Position numbers and translations under genes: made by a program. DNA of 14,312 nucleotides, from the NCBI GenBank assembly GCA_022712845.1, contig JAFLJV010000155.1, positions 1 to 14,312 of the forward strand. Direction: 5' to 3'. Shown piece after piece: positions 1 to 8,192 of this stretch. Each line of letters starts with the position of its first letter. Position 1 is the stretch's first letter. This stretch comes from Sulfurimonas sp. (GTDB taxonomy: Bacteria > Campylobacterota > Campylobacteria > Campylobacterales > Sulfurimonadaceae). The notes beneath the pieces are model-generated. The model saw only the letters and a program-made list of their open reading frames with translations, made no database searches and was not told the DNA's origin.

Positions 1-1
1 A

Positions 2-1558
2 TCTGGTTACTCTAAAGAAGAACTAATAGGACAACCACAAAATATTATTCGACATCCAGATATGGACTCAGAAGTATTCAAAGATTTATGGAAAACAATT
101 CAAAGTGGTAAAAAGTGGAATGGCATTGTTAAGAACTTAAAAAAATCTGGTGCTACATACTGGGTAAATGCTCACGTAGAGCCTATGTTTAATGCTAATA
201 ATATAATTACTGGTTATCATGCAGTGAGACAAGATATCACATCAGAAATAGAAGTTCAAGAGCAGAGTAAAATACTAGAAGAAACAAAGAAGAAAATTAC
301 AGATAGCATAAAATTTTCTTCTTTAATTCAGCATACTTTATTGCCAAAAGATGAAGTAATTAGTGAGTATTTAAGCGATTTCTTTATTCTTTGGGAACCA
401 AAAGATATAGTTGGTGGTGATATTTATCAATTTTTAGAGCGTGAAGATGATTGTTTAATATTTGTTATTGACTGTACTGGGCATGGAGTACCAGGTGCAT
501 TTATGACAATGGTGACTAAAACTGTAATCCAATCAATAGTAAGTGATAATAATTTTAATAATCCTGCATTGATTATGAAGGAACTAAACAGAAGCATTCA
601 GCTAACACTTAAACAAAACCATCCAGAAACTAAAAGTGATGCAGGCTTTGATGGTGGAATATTATATTATAATAAAAAAGATAATTACATCCGTTATGTT
701 GGGGCTAAAACACCACTATTTTATATACAAAATGGTGAATTAAATATATTTAAAGGTGACCGTGAATCAATTGGTTATAAAAAATCAAATATCAATTTTG
801 ATTTTAAAACTTTAGAAATTGATATCAATAATGATTCATATTTCTACCTAACTACTGATGGATTTATTGACCAAAATGGTGGAAAAGATGGTTTTACACT
901 AGGAAAGAAAAAAATACAAAAATTAATTTTAGATAATTATGACAAAAGCTTTGAAAATCAAAAAGAATTATTTCACAAATATTTATTAGAATTCCAAGGT
1001 AGTTATGAAAGAGATGACGATGTTACATTTTTTGCATTTTCACTTAAAGAAAAATTTCATGTTGAGCATTTTTATAAGTTCAACGGTATTATAAATCAAG
1101 AAACACTTGGCGATATTGAAAAAACTTTGTTAGAAGAACACAGTAATATTTTTTTAAATAGCCGAAAAAAAGAGAAACTCTTAACAATACTGTATGAAGT
1201 TGGTCAAAATATAGTTAAATACGGTATTCAAGATATTAATGATGACATCTCTATACAGCCTCAATTGGGATTTATACATGATGAAGAAAATGAAGAGTTT
1301 ATTATTACGTGTAAAAATATAGTTACAAAGCAAGCTATGCTAAAAATAAAAGCTAGAATAAACGAAGCTAATGCCATCTCTAAAGATGAAATTTCAAAAG
1401 TATATAAAGAGTTAAGAAAAAGTAACAAGTATGCACACGAAGATGGAGCAGGACTTGGTTTTTTTGAATTTTATAAACGTTCAATGCATAAATTAAAATA
1501 TAATTTTGATACAATTGATAACAACAGATATTATTATTCAATAACAATAACAATTTAA
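2..1558 (+). CDS. PAS - PP2C phosphatase (SiaA-like) - SiaB-like kinase fusion, 5' end missing
   Basis: The gene enters from the left edge: the frame is open from base 2 and reads through a typical Aer-type PAS motif (GYSKEELIGQP, then IIRHPDMD) before the first ATG at 62, so that ATG is internal. Counting from it, the PAS domain ends near residue 60 and a short coiled coil follows (62-82). A SpoIIE/PP2C-type Ser/Thr phosphatase domain spans about 105-328, with metal-binding aspartates in GGD (D120), DCTGHG (D137), TTDGF (D266) and RDDDVT (about 319-320). The last 165 residues match the SiaB/DUF6272 kinase family, with an N-box-like YEVGQNIVKYG (379-388) and a glycine loop DGAGLGFFEF (461-470). 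In Pseudomonas the phosphatase SiaA and kinase SiaB are separate proteins acting oppositely on SiaC; here both activities sit in one chain under a PAS sensor. SiaC follows 11 bases downstream with an AAGGA site. Family assignment is confident; the bifunctional activity is inferred. Confidence 0.88.
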   Translation, partial: SGYSKEELIGQPQNIIRHPDMDSEVFKDLWKTIQSGKKWNGIVKNLKKSGATYWVNAHVEPMFNANNIITGYHAVRQDITSEIEVQEQSKILEETKKKITDSIKFSSLIQHTLLPKDEVISEYLSDFFILWEPKDIVGGDIYQFLEREDDCLIFVIDCTGHGVPGAFMTMVTKTVIQSIVSDNNFNNPALIMKELNRSIQLTLKQNHPETKSDAGFDGGILYYNKKDNYIRYVGAKTPLFYIQNGELNIFKGDRESIGYKKSNINFDFKTLEIDINNDSYFYLTTDGFIDQNGGKDGFTLGKKKIQKLILDNYDKSFENQKELFHKYLLEFQGSYERDDDVTFFAFSLKEKFHVEHFYKFNGIINQETLGDIEKTLLEEHSNIFLNSRKKEKLLTILYEVGQNIVKYGIQDINDDISIQPQLGFIHDEENEEFIITCKNIVTKQAMLKIKARINEANAISKDEISKVYKELRKSNKYAHEDGAGLGFFEFYKRSMHKLKYNFDTIDNNRYYYSITITI

Positions 1559-1569
1559 CAAGGAAAAAT

Positions 1570-1950
1570 ATGGAAAACCTAAAAATAGAATCAACAAAAT
1601 ACACATCTGAAGTGGATTTCAATGCTTTTGATAATACTTTAAAAATTATAGGAAAATCAACTCCAGAAAATACTTTTGAATTTTTTGAACCAATTAAAGA
1701 ATGGTTAAACAGCTACTTTAAAGAGAATAAAGAAGCTATAGTGACTTTTAATATACCATATTTTAATTCTAGCTCTTCAAGAGCCATATATGATATTTTT
1801 GACATATTATCAGATGCAATAGAAAACGGCAGTAAACTAACTGTTAATTGGGAATACAATGAGAATAATGAAAATGCAGAGGAGAGTGGAGAAGAGTTTC
1901 AAGAAGACTTTGAAGAACTTAATATAAATCTTGTTATAAATAATAATTAG
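1570..1950 (+). CDS. siaC: SiaC-like phosphoprotein (DUF1987 family)
   Basis: This 126-residue protein has the SiaC/DUF1987 layout: an N-terminal strand pair with the family motif TPENTFEFFEPIKEWL (31-46), a central IPYFNSSSSRAIYDIFDIL stretch (62-80), a VNWEYNENNENAEESGEEF segment (92-110) and an acidic tail. In Pseudomonas aeruginosa, SiaC is phosphorylated by SiaB on a threonine in an equivalent Y-L-N-T-S-S motif and dephosphorylated by SiaA; the unphosphorylated form binds and activates the diguanylate cyclase SiaD. The aligned residue here is Ser67, still a plausible phospho-acceptor. It starts 11 bases after the PAS-phosphatase-kinase gene behind AAGGA, so the switch and its target are co-transcribed. 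No cyclase is present in the window, so its output partner is unknown; it could be a cyclase elsewhere or something in the secretion operon. Confidence 0.87.
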   Translation: MENLKIESTKYTSEVDFNAFDNTLKIIGKSTPENTFEFFEPIKEWLNSYFKENKEAIVTFNIPYFNSSSSRAIYDIFDILSDAIENGSKLTVNWEYNENNENAEESGEEFQEDFEELNINLVINNN

Positions 1951-1964
1951 GAAATAACTTTAGC

Positions 1965-3485
1965 ATGCATATTTTTTTAATATTACTATTAGCCTTTTCA
2001 TCTATATACGCACTTACATTGGAAAAACTGTTAGATAATGCTATATCAAAAAATATGAAAATTATAGAAAAACAAAAACGCTATGAAGAGATATATTATG
2101 ACACTCAAATTGCAAAATCTGGATACTTACCAAAACTAGACTTAACATTATCAACTCCAATATATAATTCAAGAGAAAGTTCATACAATAATACAAAATA
2201 TGACCTTGAGTTAAGACTTACGCAAAATATTTTCAATGGTTTTAAAGATATAAATAAGATAAACTTAGAACTTTCAAAGTATGGATCAGCCCTATATTCA
2301 ACAAAAGAACTAACTAACAGCTTTTCCTTAGAGATAATATCATTGTATATTAATGTTATAAGAGAAAAAGAGATATTGAAAATACAAAACTCCAGTATAT
2401 TAAATCACGAAGATATTTTTAAAAAAATTAAGCTCAAATATAATAGCGGACTTGGCACTAAACTTGAGTACAGATTATCAAATACAAGTCTAACTTTAGC
2501 AAAGATAAATTATGATGACCAAGAGCACTCACTACAACAGGTAGTTAATACGCTAGAAAAACATATAAATAACAGTGTTGATGTTGATAGTTTAGAGATT
2601 CCAAATATGGACGTATATATACCTTTAACAGCTAATGAGGCTATTGAAATAGCTATAAAATCACATCCATCTCTATTTATAGCAAAATTAAATAAAAAAA
2701 TGAGTGATTATGAGATTTTATATACAAAAAAAGATCTTTATCCTTCACTAGATTTTAAGGCTAACTACTACACTGGTGAAAACAACATATATAAAAGTAT
2801 AGATAAGTACTATGATGTATATCTTCAACTTTCATACAATCTATACAGTGGTGGTTCTGATATAAATGCCAAACGAAAGATGGATAAAAAAAATGAACAA
2901 AAAAATGCACTTATTGAAGATGTAAGACGTAATATTGTTCATAAAATAAAAAGTAAATACTATTTTTATCTACTACAAAAAAAGAAGAATATTTTATTGG
3001 ATGAATATTTACTATCAAAAGAATTAGTACTTAAATCTTACTACTCTGAATTCTCTATAGGTAAAGCAAACTTACGTGATATATTAGATACAACAGAGTC
3101 CTTATATAACGCAAAAAGAATACTGACTGATGGTAGATTCAAGCTACTAAAATCAAAGTACGATATTCTTGAAGCTATGGGTTCACTTCCAAACATCAAA
3201 TATAATACAATTATGTCAAATAAGAATAATCTAATTTATAAAGAAGACAAAGAGTTACAACACCTATATGTTGTAACTGATAATAACAAATATAAAACAG
3301 ATAAATCATATATGGTAACTGCAACACGATTAAACATTAGAGAAGATAAAAGTACTGATAGTCTTATACTTGCTTTTTACCATAAAGGAGAGCTTATCAA
3401 TGTTATTAAGAGTGAAGGTTTTTGGATGAAAACAGATATTGGATGGGTTCATAAAGATTATTTAAAAGAAGTTATAGATGAATGA
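1965..3485 (+). CDS. TolC-like outer membrane channel with C-terminal SH3 domain (LapE-like)
   Basis: The 506-residue protein begins with a short signal peptide (hydrophobic residues 3-15, probable cleavage after SSIYA, residue 16). A typical outer-membrane efflux protein body follows: two halves of long amphipathic helices and strands, with repeat-like segments such as SGLGTKLEYRLSNTSLTLA and IGKANLRDILDTTESLYNA at equivalent places, as in TolC trimers. The last 58 residues (about 449-506) form a bacterial SH3 domain (TRLNIREDKSTDSLILAFYHKG, later GFWMKT and GWVHKDYL). The tail of such channels lies in the periplasm, so the SH3 domain could contact peptidoglycan or another component; this is inference. 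The gene starts 14 bases after siaC with only a weak, distant AGGA site, and its end overlaps the following ABC transporter gene by 8 bases. Role: outer-membrane duct of the type I secretion system encoded by the next two genes. Confidence 0.88.
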   Translation: MHIFLILLLAFSSIYALTLEKLLDNAISKNMKIIEKQKRYEEIYYDTQIAKSGYLPKLDLTLSTPIYNSRESSYNNTKYDLELRLTQNIFNGFKDINKINLELSKYGSALYSTKELTNSFSLEIISLYINVIREKEILKIQNSSILNHEDIFKKIKLKYNSGLGTKLEYRLSNTSLTLAKINYDDQEHSLQQVVNTLEKHINNSVDVDSLEIPNMDVYIPLTANEAIEIAIKSHPSLFIAKLNKKMSDYEILYTKKDLYPSLDFKANYYTGENNIYKSIDKYYDVYLQLSYNLYSGGSDINAKRKMDKKNEQKNALIEDVRRNIVHKIKSKYYFYLLQKKKNILLDEYLLSKELVLKSYYSEFSIGKANLRDILDTTESLYNAKRILTDGRFKLLKSKYDILEAMGSLPNIKYNTIMSNKNNLIYKEDKELQHLYVVTDNNKYKTDKSYMVTATRLNIREDKSTDSLILAFYHKGELINVIKSEGFWMKTDIGWVHKDYLKEVIDE

Positions 3486-5640
3486 AATTGAAAATAAATT
3501 TATAAAAGATCCACTTTTACAAACACTTGTAATGTATTCAAGAATACATGGACGCCCTTTTAGTGCAGAAGCTCTAGTTTCTGGCCTACCAATTGAAAAA
3601 GGCAAACCTGCTCCAGAACTTTTTTCAGTAAATAGTTCCAAAGCATTATTTTCAAGAGCAGCAGCAAGAGCTGGCTTTAAATCAAGAATAATGAAAATAG
3701 ATATTGATGAGATATCACCACTTATACTTCCATGCATCCTACTACTAAAATCTGAAGATGGTTCTCATGTGAAATCTTGTATCTTACAAAGCTTTGATGA
3801 TACAAAAGAAAATGTAAAAATAATAGTTCCCGAACTTGGTGAAGTTGAAAATGAAATATCTATAGAGACTCTAAAAAAAGAGTATTATGGTCTCGCTATA
3901 TTTTTGAAGAAAAAACTAAACTATGAAGATCAAACACTTGATATAATTGATAAAGAGAAGTCTCATTGGTTTTGGGGAACAATGACTCAAGTTAAAAGTA
4001 TATATAGAGATGTAATCATAGCCTCTTTACTTATAAATATTTTTGTATTAGCCACTCCACTCTTTACCATGAATGTATATGACAGGGTAGTTCCAAATGG
4101 TGCTATAGGCACACTTTGGGCACTATCAATCGGTATACTAGTAATTTACGCGATAGATGTAACACTAAAATTTATACGAGCTCACTTCATTGAAGTTGCC
4201 GCTAAAAAGACAGATATTATAATATCTTCCATTCTCTTTGAACGGGTTATGGATATTAGGATATCCTCAATGCCAAAATCTATCGGTTCTTTTGCAAATG
4301 TACTTAAAGAGTTTGAGAGTATTCGTGGTTTTTTAACATCTACTACAATCTCTTTACTTATAGATATGCCTTTTGTGATTATATTTTTAATCACTATATA
4401 TTACCTAGCAGGTATTATAGTAATCATACCTATTATTATCATGCTAATAATTCTAATATACACTTTAAGTATGAGAAAAAGACTTCAAGCCCATATTAAA
4501 AGTACATACAGAGCTTCTGGCAATAAGAACGGAGTACTTATAGAGAGTTTAGGTGCTATTGAATCACTTAAAACTTTGGGTGCACTTGGATATGCTCAAT
4601 GGAAATGGGAAGAAGCTACAGGAGATATCGCTGATAAGAGTATACATACAAAGTTTTTATCATCATCTATAACAACTATTACATCCTTTCTTGTTCAGCT
4701 AAATACTGTAATGATAATTATTGCAGGCGTTTACCTTATAACAAATTTAGAGATGACTTTAGGAGGATTAATAGCTACGGTTATAATCTCTTCTCGTGCA
4801 ATCTCACCTATGGGACAAGTTGCTAGTCTACTTGCTAATTATGAACATGTTAAGACTGCCTATAACGCTATTGAAGATATAATGAATCTAGATGTTGAGC
4901 ACCCAGATGGAAAAAGATTTGTTCAAAGACCTGAATATAAAGGGATAGTTACATGTCAAAATGTTTGGTTTACATACCCTGAGGCAGAAAAATCATCACT
5001 TGAGGATATAAACTTTAAAATAAATCAAGGTGATCATGTTGCTCTTGTTGGTAAAATAGGTTCAGGTAAATCCACTGTTCAAAAGCTTATATTAGGTCTC
5101 TATCATGCTCAAGAAGGATCTCTTTTAATAGATGGAATAGACATTAAGCAGATAGATCCAGCTGATCTTAGAAAAAATATAGCTTATGTATCTCAAGATA
5201 TAGTTCTTTTTAGTGGCACAGTAAAAGAGAATCTTATTTACAGAGCGCCTCATGCTGATGATGAGATGATACTAAAGGCGGCAAATATTAGTGGTGTTTT
5301 GGATTTTGTGAATAAACACCCTAAAGGCTTTGATATGCAGGTTGGAGAGAGAGGTTCCATGCTTTCAGGTGGACAAAAACAGAGTATAGCTATCGCACGT
5401 GCAATTCTTCTAGATAGTCCTATAGTTATACTAGATGAACCAACAAGTGCCATGGATAATGCCACTGAACAAAAAATTATTAAAAACTTACAAAGATACC
5501 TAGAGGGTAAAACACTGATTTTAGTTACTCATAAAAATTCACTTTTAAAACTGGTAGATAGAATGCTACTTTTTGAAGATGGTAAAAAGATGCTTGATGG
5601 TTCAAAAGAAGATATTTTAAATAAATTGAGTGGTAAATAG
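3478..5640 (+). CDS. Type I secretion ABC permease/ATPase (LapB/RtxB-like)
   Basis: A 720-residue inner-membrane exporter that powers type I secretion. Residues 1-145 form a C39-peptidase-like domain without the catalytic cysteine motif (the helix reads LLQTLVMYSRIHG), as in the non-cleaving CLD domains of HlyB/LapB exporters that recognise RTX substrates. Transmembrane helices lie at about 178-198, 213-228, 290-310, 312-330 and 400-437. The nucleotide-binding domain is complete: Walker A GKIGSGKST (525-533), Q-loop YVSQD (Q573), signature LSGGQ (629-633), Walker B IVILDEP (649-655, catalytic E654) and H-loop LVTHK (H685). ATG 3478 overlaps the end of the TolC-like gene by 8 bases, behind a modest AAGAAG site, which suggests translational coupling; the membrane fusion protein gene follows 2 bases after the stop. 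The substrate is probably a large RTX-type adhesin. That cargo is not encoded in the window. Confidence 0.93.
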   Translation: MNEIENKFIKDPLLQTLVMYSRIHGRPFSAEALVSGLPIEKGKPAPELFSVNSSKALFSRAAARAGFKSRIMKIDIDEISPLILPCILLLKSEDGSHVKSCILQSFDDTKENVKIIVPELGEVENEISIETLKKEYYGLAIFLKKKLNYEDQTLDIIDKEKSHWFWGTMTQVKSIYRDVIIASLLINIFVLATPLFTMNVYDRVVPNGAIGTLWALSIGILVIYAIDVTLKFIRAHFIEVAAKKTDIIISSILFERVMDIRISSMPKSIGSFANVLKEFESIRGFLTSTTISLLIDMPFVIIFLITIYYLAGIIVIIPIIIMLIILIYTLSMRKRLQAHIKSTYRASGNKNGVLIESLGAIESLKTLGALGYAQWKWEEATGDIADKSIHTKFLSSSITTITSFLVQLNTVMIIIAGVYLITNLEMTLGGLIATVIISSRAISPMGQVASLLANYEHVKTAYNAIEDIMNLDVEHPDGKRFVQRPEYKGIVTCQNVWFTYPEAEKSSLEDINFKINQGDHVALVGKIGSGKSTVQKLILGLYHAQEGSLLIDGIDIKQIDPADLRKNIAYVSQDIVLFSGTVKENLIYRAPHADDEMILKAANISGVLDFVNKHPKGFDMQVGERGSMLSGGQKQSIAIARAILLDSPIVILDEPTSAMDNATEQKIIKNLQRYLEGKTLILVTHKNSLLKLVDRMLLFEDGKKMLDGSKEDILNKLSGK

Positions 5641-5642
5641 TT

Positions 5643-7508
5643 ATGAATGGTAATATTGATGAAAAAGAGTTATCAACTGATGAACTCATTAAACAAAATC
5701 TCAAGCTAACAAAAGATAATGAAAAATCTAAAAAAAGACTGGACAGAATTGTTCAACAAGGTGATAGACAACATAAAGAGTTTGAAAAATTAAACGAACA
5801 ACTAGCTTCATATATCAATGTTATTGATGATCATGTAATTTCAATAAATACAGACAAAAACAAGAACATACTAAGTGTTTCCACAGCATTTTCTAATGCT
5901 TTTGGATTCAAAGAAAAAGATGTAGTTAAAGAGTACTTTAAATTTTTACTTTACAACCAAGATGCACAAAAACTAGAAGCTGAACTACATGACACTATTG
6001 CATCAAAAATACCTTGGCATGGTGAACTAAGGTTTAAAAATAAGTCTGATATATTAATATGGACAAATACAATAATTACACCTAGTTTTGATGAGGGTGA
6101 ATTTGTTGGTTTAACTTTTATTATTGAAGATATATCTAAAGAAAAAGAACTAAAAAATATAAAATCTACACAAATTTCAAATAAAAAATATGATCAAAAT
6201 ATGCTTGAGTACATGTCAAGCAGAAGCTCCGCCCTATTACAAAGAACATCAAACAGTTTTAGTTATGTATTATGGATAATTTTTGCAACAGTTTTATGGG
6301 CTATTATTTGGGCTAACTATGCTCAACTAGTTGAACTTACACGCGGTACTGGTAAAATAATCCCTTCTAGCCATATTAAAAAAGTTGAAAGCTTTGACAA
6401 TGCAATTATAGAAGAAATTTTAGTTATTGAAGGTGATAATGTAAAAAAAGGTCAACTGCTACTAAGGTTTAACAATATACAAAATAGTGCATCATTTGAG
6501 CAAAATTTACTTAGATTAAATGAGCTAAAGGCAAAGGCACAAAGGTTAGGGCTTGAGTCAACTCTTAAAAAAGATACCAACTTTGTATTTGAAAATAAAA
6601 ATGGTTCTAAAATTTTTGAAGAGGAGTATAATCTTTATCTTAGAAATATTAGACAATTAGAGTACAAAACATCAGCTATAGATGAAAAAATAAAACAAAA
6701 AATAAGTGAGCTTAATGAAGCTACTAAAAAGAACATCTATCTTCAAGGTAACTTCAAACTCTTAAAACAAGAACTGAAAATAAAAGAATATATGGCTAAA
6801 GAAAAAATTATTTCAGAAGTAGAGTATATTCAGCTACAAAGGCAAAAAAATGATTTAGCTCAGGAGTTAAATAAAATTCAAAACGAAATACAAAGAGATA
6901 AATCATCTATCTCTGAATTAAGTAAAAACAAACAAGAGATAGTTTTAGAGTTTAAAAACAGATCTAAACAAGAACACCATGAAGTTTTATCAGAAATCCA
7001 AAGGTTATCTCAAATGAGCAATACATTAAATAATAAGCTCAGTAGATATGAAGTTTTTTCACCAGTAAATGGAATAATTCAAAAAATTCATGTAAATACT
7101 GTTGGTGAGGTTGCAAGTGCTGGAAGTACCTTAGTTGACATCATTCCTTCTAAAGAAAAATTAATAGCTGAAGTTAAAATAGATCCACAAGATATTGCAT
7201 ACTTAAAAATAGGACAAAAAGCTTTAATGAGATTTTCTTCATATGATTTTAATATTTACGGTGGGCTAAACGGAAAAATATCTTATATAAGTGCAGATAC
7301 TTTCTTAGATCCTGAAGATAAAAATCACTACTATATGATTCATTTAGACCTTGATGAGAATCATATTGGTAGTGATAATCAAATGCACTTAAATATAAAA
7401 ACTGGGATGATAGCAGACGTTGATATTATACATGGAAAAAAGAGTGTAATGGACTATATACTAAAACCAATATTAAAAGCCAAACAAAATGCTTTAACTG
7501 AAAGATAG
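5643..7508 (+). CDS. HlyD/LapC-like membrane fusion protein with N-terminal PAS domain
   Basis: This 621-residue adaptor joins the inner-membrane ABC exporter to the TolC-like channel. Residues 190-621 are a normal type I secretion membrane fusion protein: one transmembrane helix (about 207-225, VLWIIFATVLWAIIWA), a first half-lipoyl segment (235-280, with ELTRGTGKIIPS and IEGDNVKKGQLLLRF), a long periplasmic coiled coil (about 285-475), the second lipoyl half (FSPVNGIIQKIHVNTVGEV) and a beta-barrel ending in MIADVDIIHGKKSVMDYIL. What is unusual is the first 190 residues, on the cytoplasmic side: a coiled-coil segment (about 10-55) and then a PAS fold (about 56-170), with ISINTDKNKNILSVSTAFSNAFG, a PWHGELRFKNKSD strand pair and the closing FVGLTFIIEDIS. 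Usual LapC/HlyD proteins are about 430-480 residues. It follows the ATPase gene by 2 bases with a weak GAGTGG site. The PAS domain probably senses a cytoplasmic signal or binds a regulatory partner; ligand unknown. Confidence 0.9.
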   Translation: MNGNIDEKELSTDELIKQNLKLTKDNEKSKKRLDRIVQQGDRQHKEFEKLNEQLASYINVIDDHVISINTDKNKNILSVSTAFSNAFGFKEKDVVKEYFKFLLYNQDAQKLEAELHDTIASKIPWHGELRFKNKSDILIWTNTIITPSFDEGEFVGLTFIIEDISKEKELKNIKSTQISNKKYDQNMLEYMSSRSSALLQRTSNSFSYVLWIIFATVLWAIIWANYAQLVELTRGTGKIIPSSHIKKVESFDNAIIEEILVIEGDNVKKGQLLLRFNNIQNSASFEQNLLRLNELKAKAQRLGLESTLKKDTNFVFENKNGSKIFEEEYNLYLRNIRQLEYKTSAIDEKIKQKISELNEATKKNIYLQGNFKLLKQELKIKEYMAKEKIISEVEYIQLQRQKNDLAQELNKIQNEIQRDKSSISELSKNKQEIVLEFKNRSKQEHHEVLSEIQRLSQMSNTLNNKLSRYEVFSPVNGIIQKIHVNTVGEVASAGSTLVDIIPSKEKLIAEVKIDPQDIAYLKIGQKALMRFSSYDFNIYGGLNGKISYISADTFLDPEDKNHYYMIHLDLDENHIGSDNQMHLNIKTGMIADVDIIHGKKSVMDYILKPILKAKQNALTER

Positions 7509-7517
7509 AGATAAAAG

Positions 7518-8129
7518 ATGAAGATATATCACCTATATTCACAAATAAAAGAGATAACAAAATATGTATCAGACTCTTTAAACAATTATGACCTTGTATT
7601 GATTAATGATGCATCAGATTTATTTGATATTGAAGAAGAAAACTCTCTTCTTATTTTACATGTTGAATCTTATGATGAAAATATAATTGATTTAGTAGCA
7701 TATATTTTAAAAGACTTTAAAGATTTAAAAATCTTAGCTCTTACTAACAGCGTTGATTTTTTAGATGGAACAAGACTGCTTCAAATTGGTGTAAAAGGCT
7801 ATGGTAATGTTTATATGCATAGTGTACTTTTAGAACAAGCAGTAGAAGTTATAATGAGTAACAATGTATGGATATATCCAGAGCTAGCTCAACATCTTAT
7901 TAAAAATTTAGTAAAAAATTCTATATCTGATACAAACAAAGACTACAAACTAAATCTTTTAACTAAGCATGAAAAAAAATGTGCTATGTTGGCATCAAAT
8001 GGAAGTTCTAATAAAGAGATAGCAATACTACTTGACCTGCAAGAGATTACAATAAAAAAACATCTATCATCAGTCTATAAAAAATTTTCTATTAAAAATA
8101 GAATTGAATTAGTATTATATTTAAGGTAG
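7518..8129 (+). CDS. LuxR-family regulator with degenerate receiver domain
   Basis: A 203-residue protein with two parts. Residues 1-115 follow the alternating strand/helix pattern of a response-regulator receiver, but the strand that should end in the phospho-acceptor Asp reads LLILHVES, and the conserved Lys near the fifth strand is replaced in GVKGYGNVYM. Only the Thr of the fourth strand (ILALTNS) is kept. It therefore probably cannot be switched by ordinary Asp phosphorylation. Residues about 147-203 are a clear LuxR/GerE helix-turn-helix (LTKHEKKCAMLASNGSSNKEIA, then EITIKKHLSSVYKKF). Pseudo-receiver LuxR proteins of this shape include the biofilm regulators CsgD and VpsT, although homology beyond fold is not claimed. 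It is the last gene of the operon, 9 bases after the membrane fusion protein gene behind an AGAGAT site, and may control this operon or the adhesin gene. Targets are unknown. Confidence 0.85.
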   Translation: MKIYHLYSQIKEITKYVSDSLNNYDLVLINDASDLFDIEEENSLLILHVESYDENIIDLVAYILKDFKDLKILALTNSVDFLDGTRLLQIGVKGYGNVYMHSVLLEQAVEVIMSNNVWIYPELAQHLIKNLVKNSISDTNKDYKLNLLTKHEKKCAMLASNGSSNKEIAILLDLQEITIKKHLSSVYKKFSIKNRIELVLYLR

Positions 8130-8146
8130 CGGGACTTAAACTTTAT

Positions 8147-8192
8147 AAAAATCTATCTCATTTTATTGGAATATTATACATAGACTTTTTTT
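8147..8192. terminator. Possible weak bidirectional terminator between converging operons
   Basis: The 61-base gap between the two converging operons contains an imperfect inverted repeat: AAAAATCTAT at 8147-8156 against ATAGA-C-TTTTT at 8180-8190, with one bulged base and a 23-base loop, followed on the + strand by a run of seven T (8186-8192). On the - strand the A-run ahead of TCTAT gives a T-run after the structure. The stem is AT-rich and the loop long, so this is weak evidence, but it is the only terminator-like structure where one is expected for both strands. Confidence 0.3.

Noticed and set aside
62..64. ATG 62 as the start of the PAS-phosphatase-kinase gene
   Set aside because: The frame is open to the left edge and encodes conserved PAS residues before this codon, so it is an internal methionine.
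3462..3737. - strand open frame over the start of the ABC exporter gene
   Set aside because: Antisense shadow of a clear coding gene, with no domain and no separate promoter.
6201..6203. Internal start giving a PAS-less membrane fusion protein
   Set aside because: The in-frame ATG before the transmembrane helix has no ribosome site upstream.
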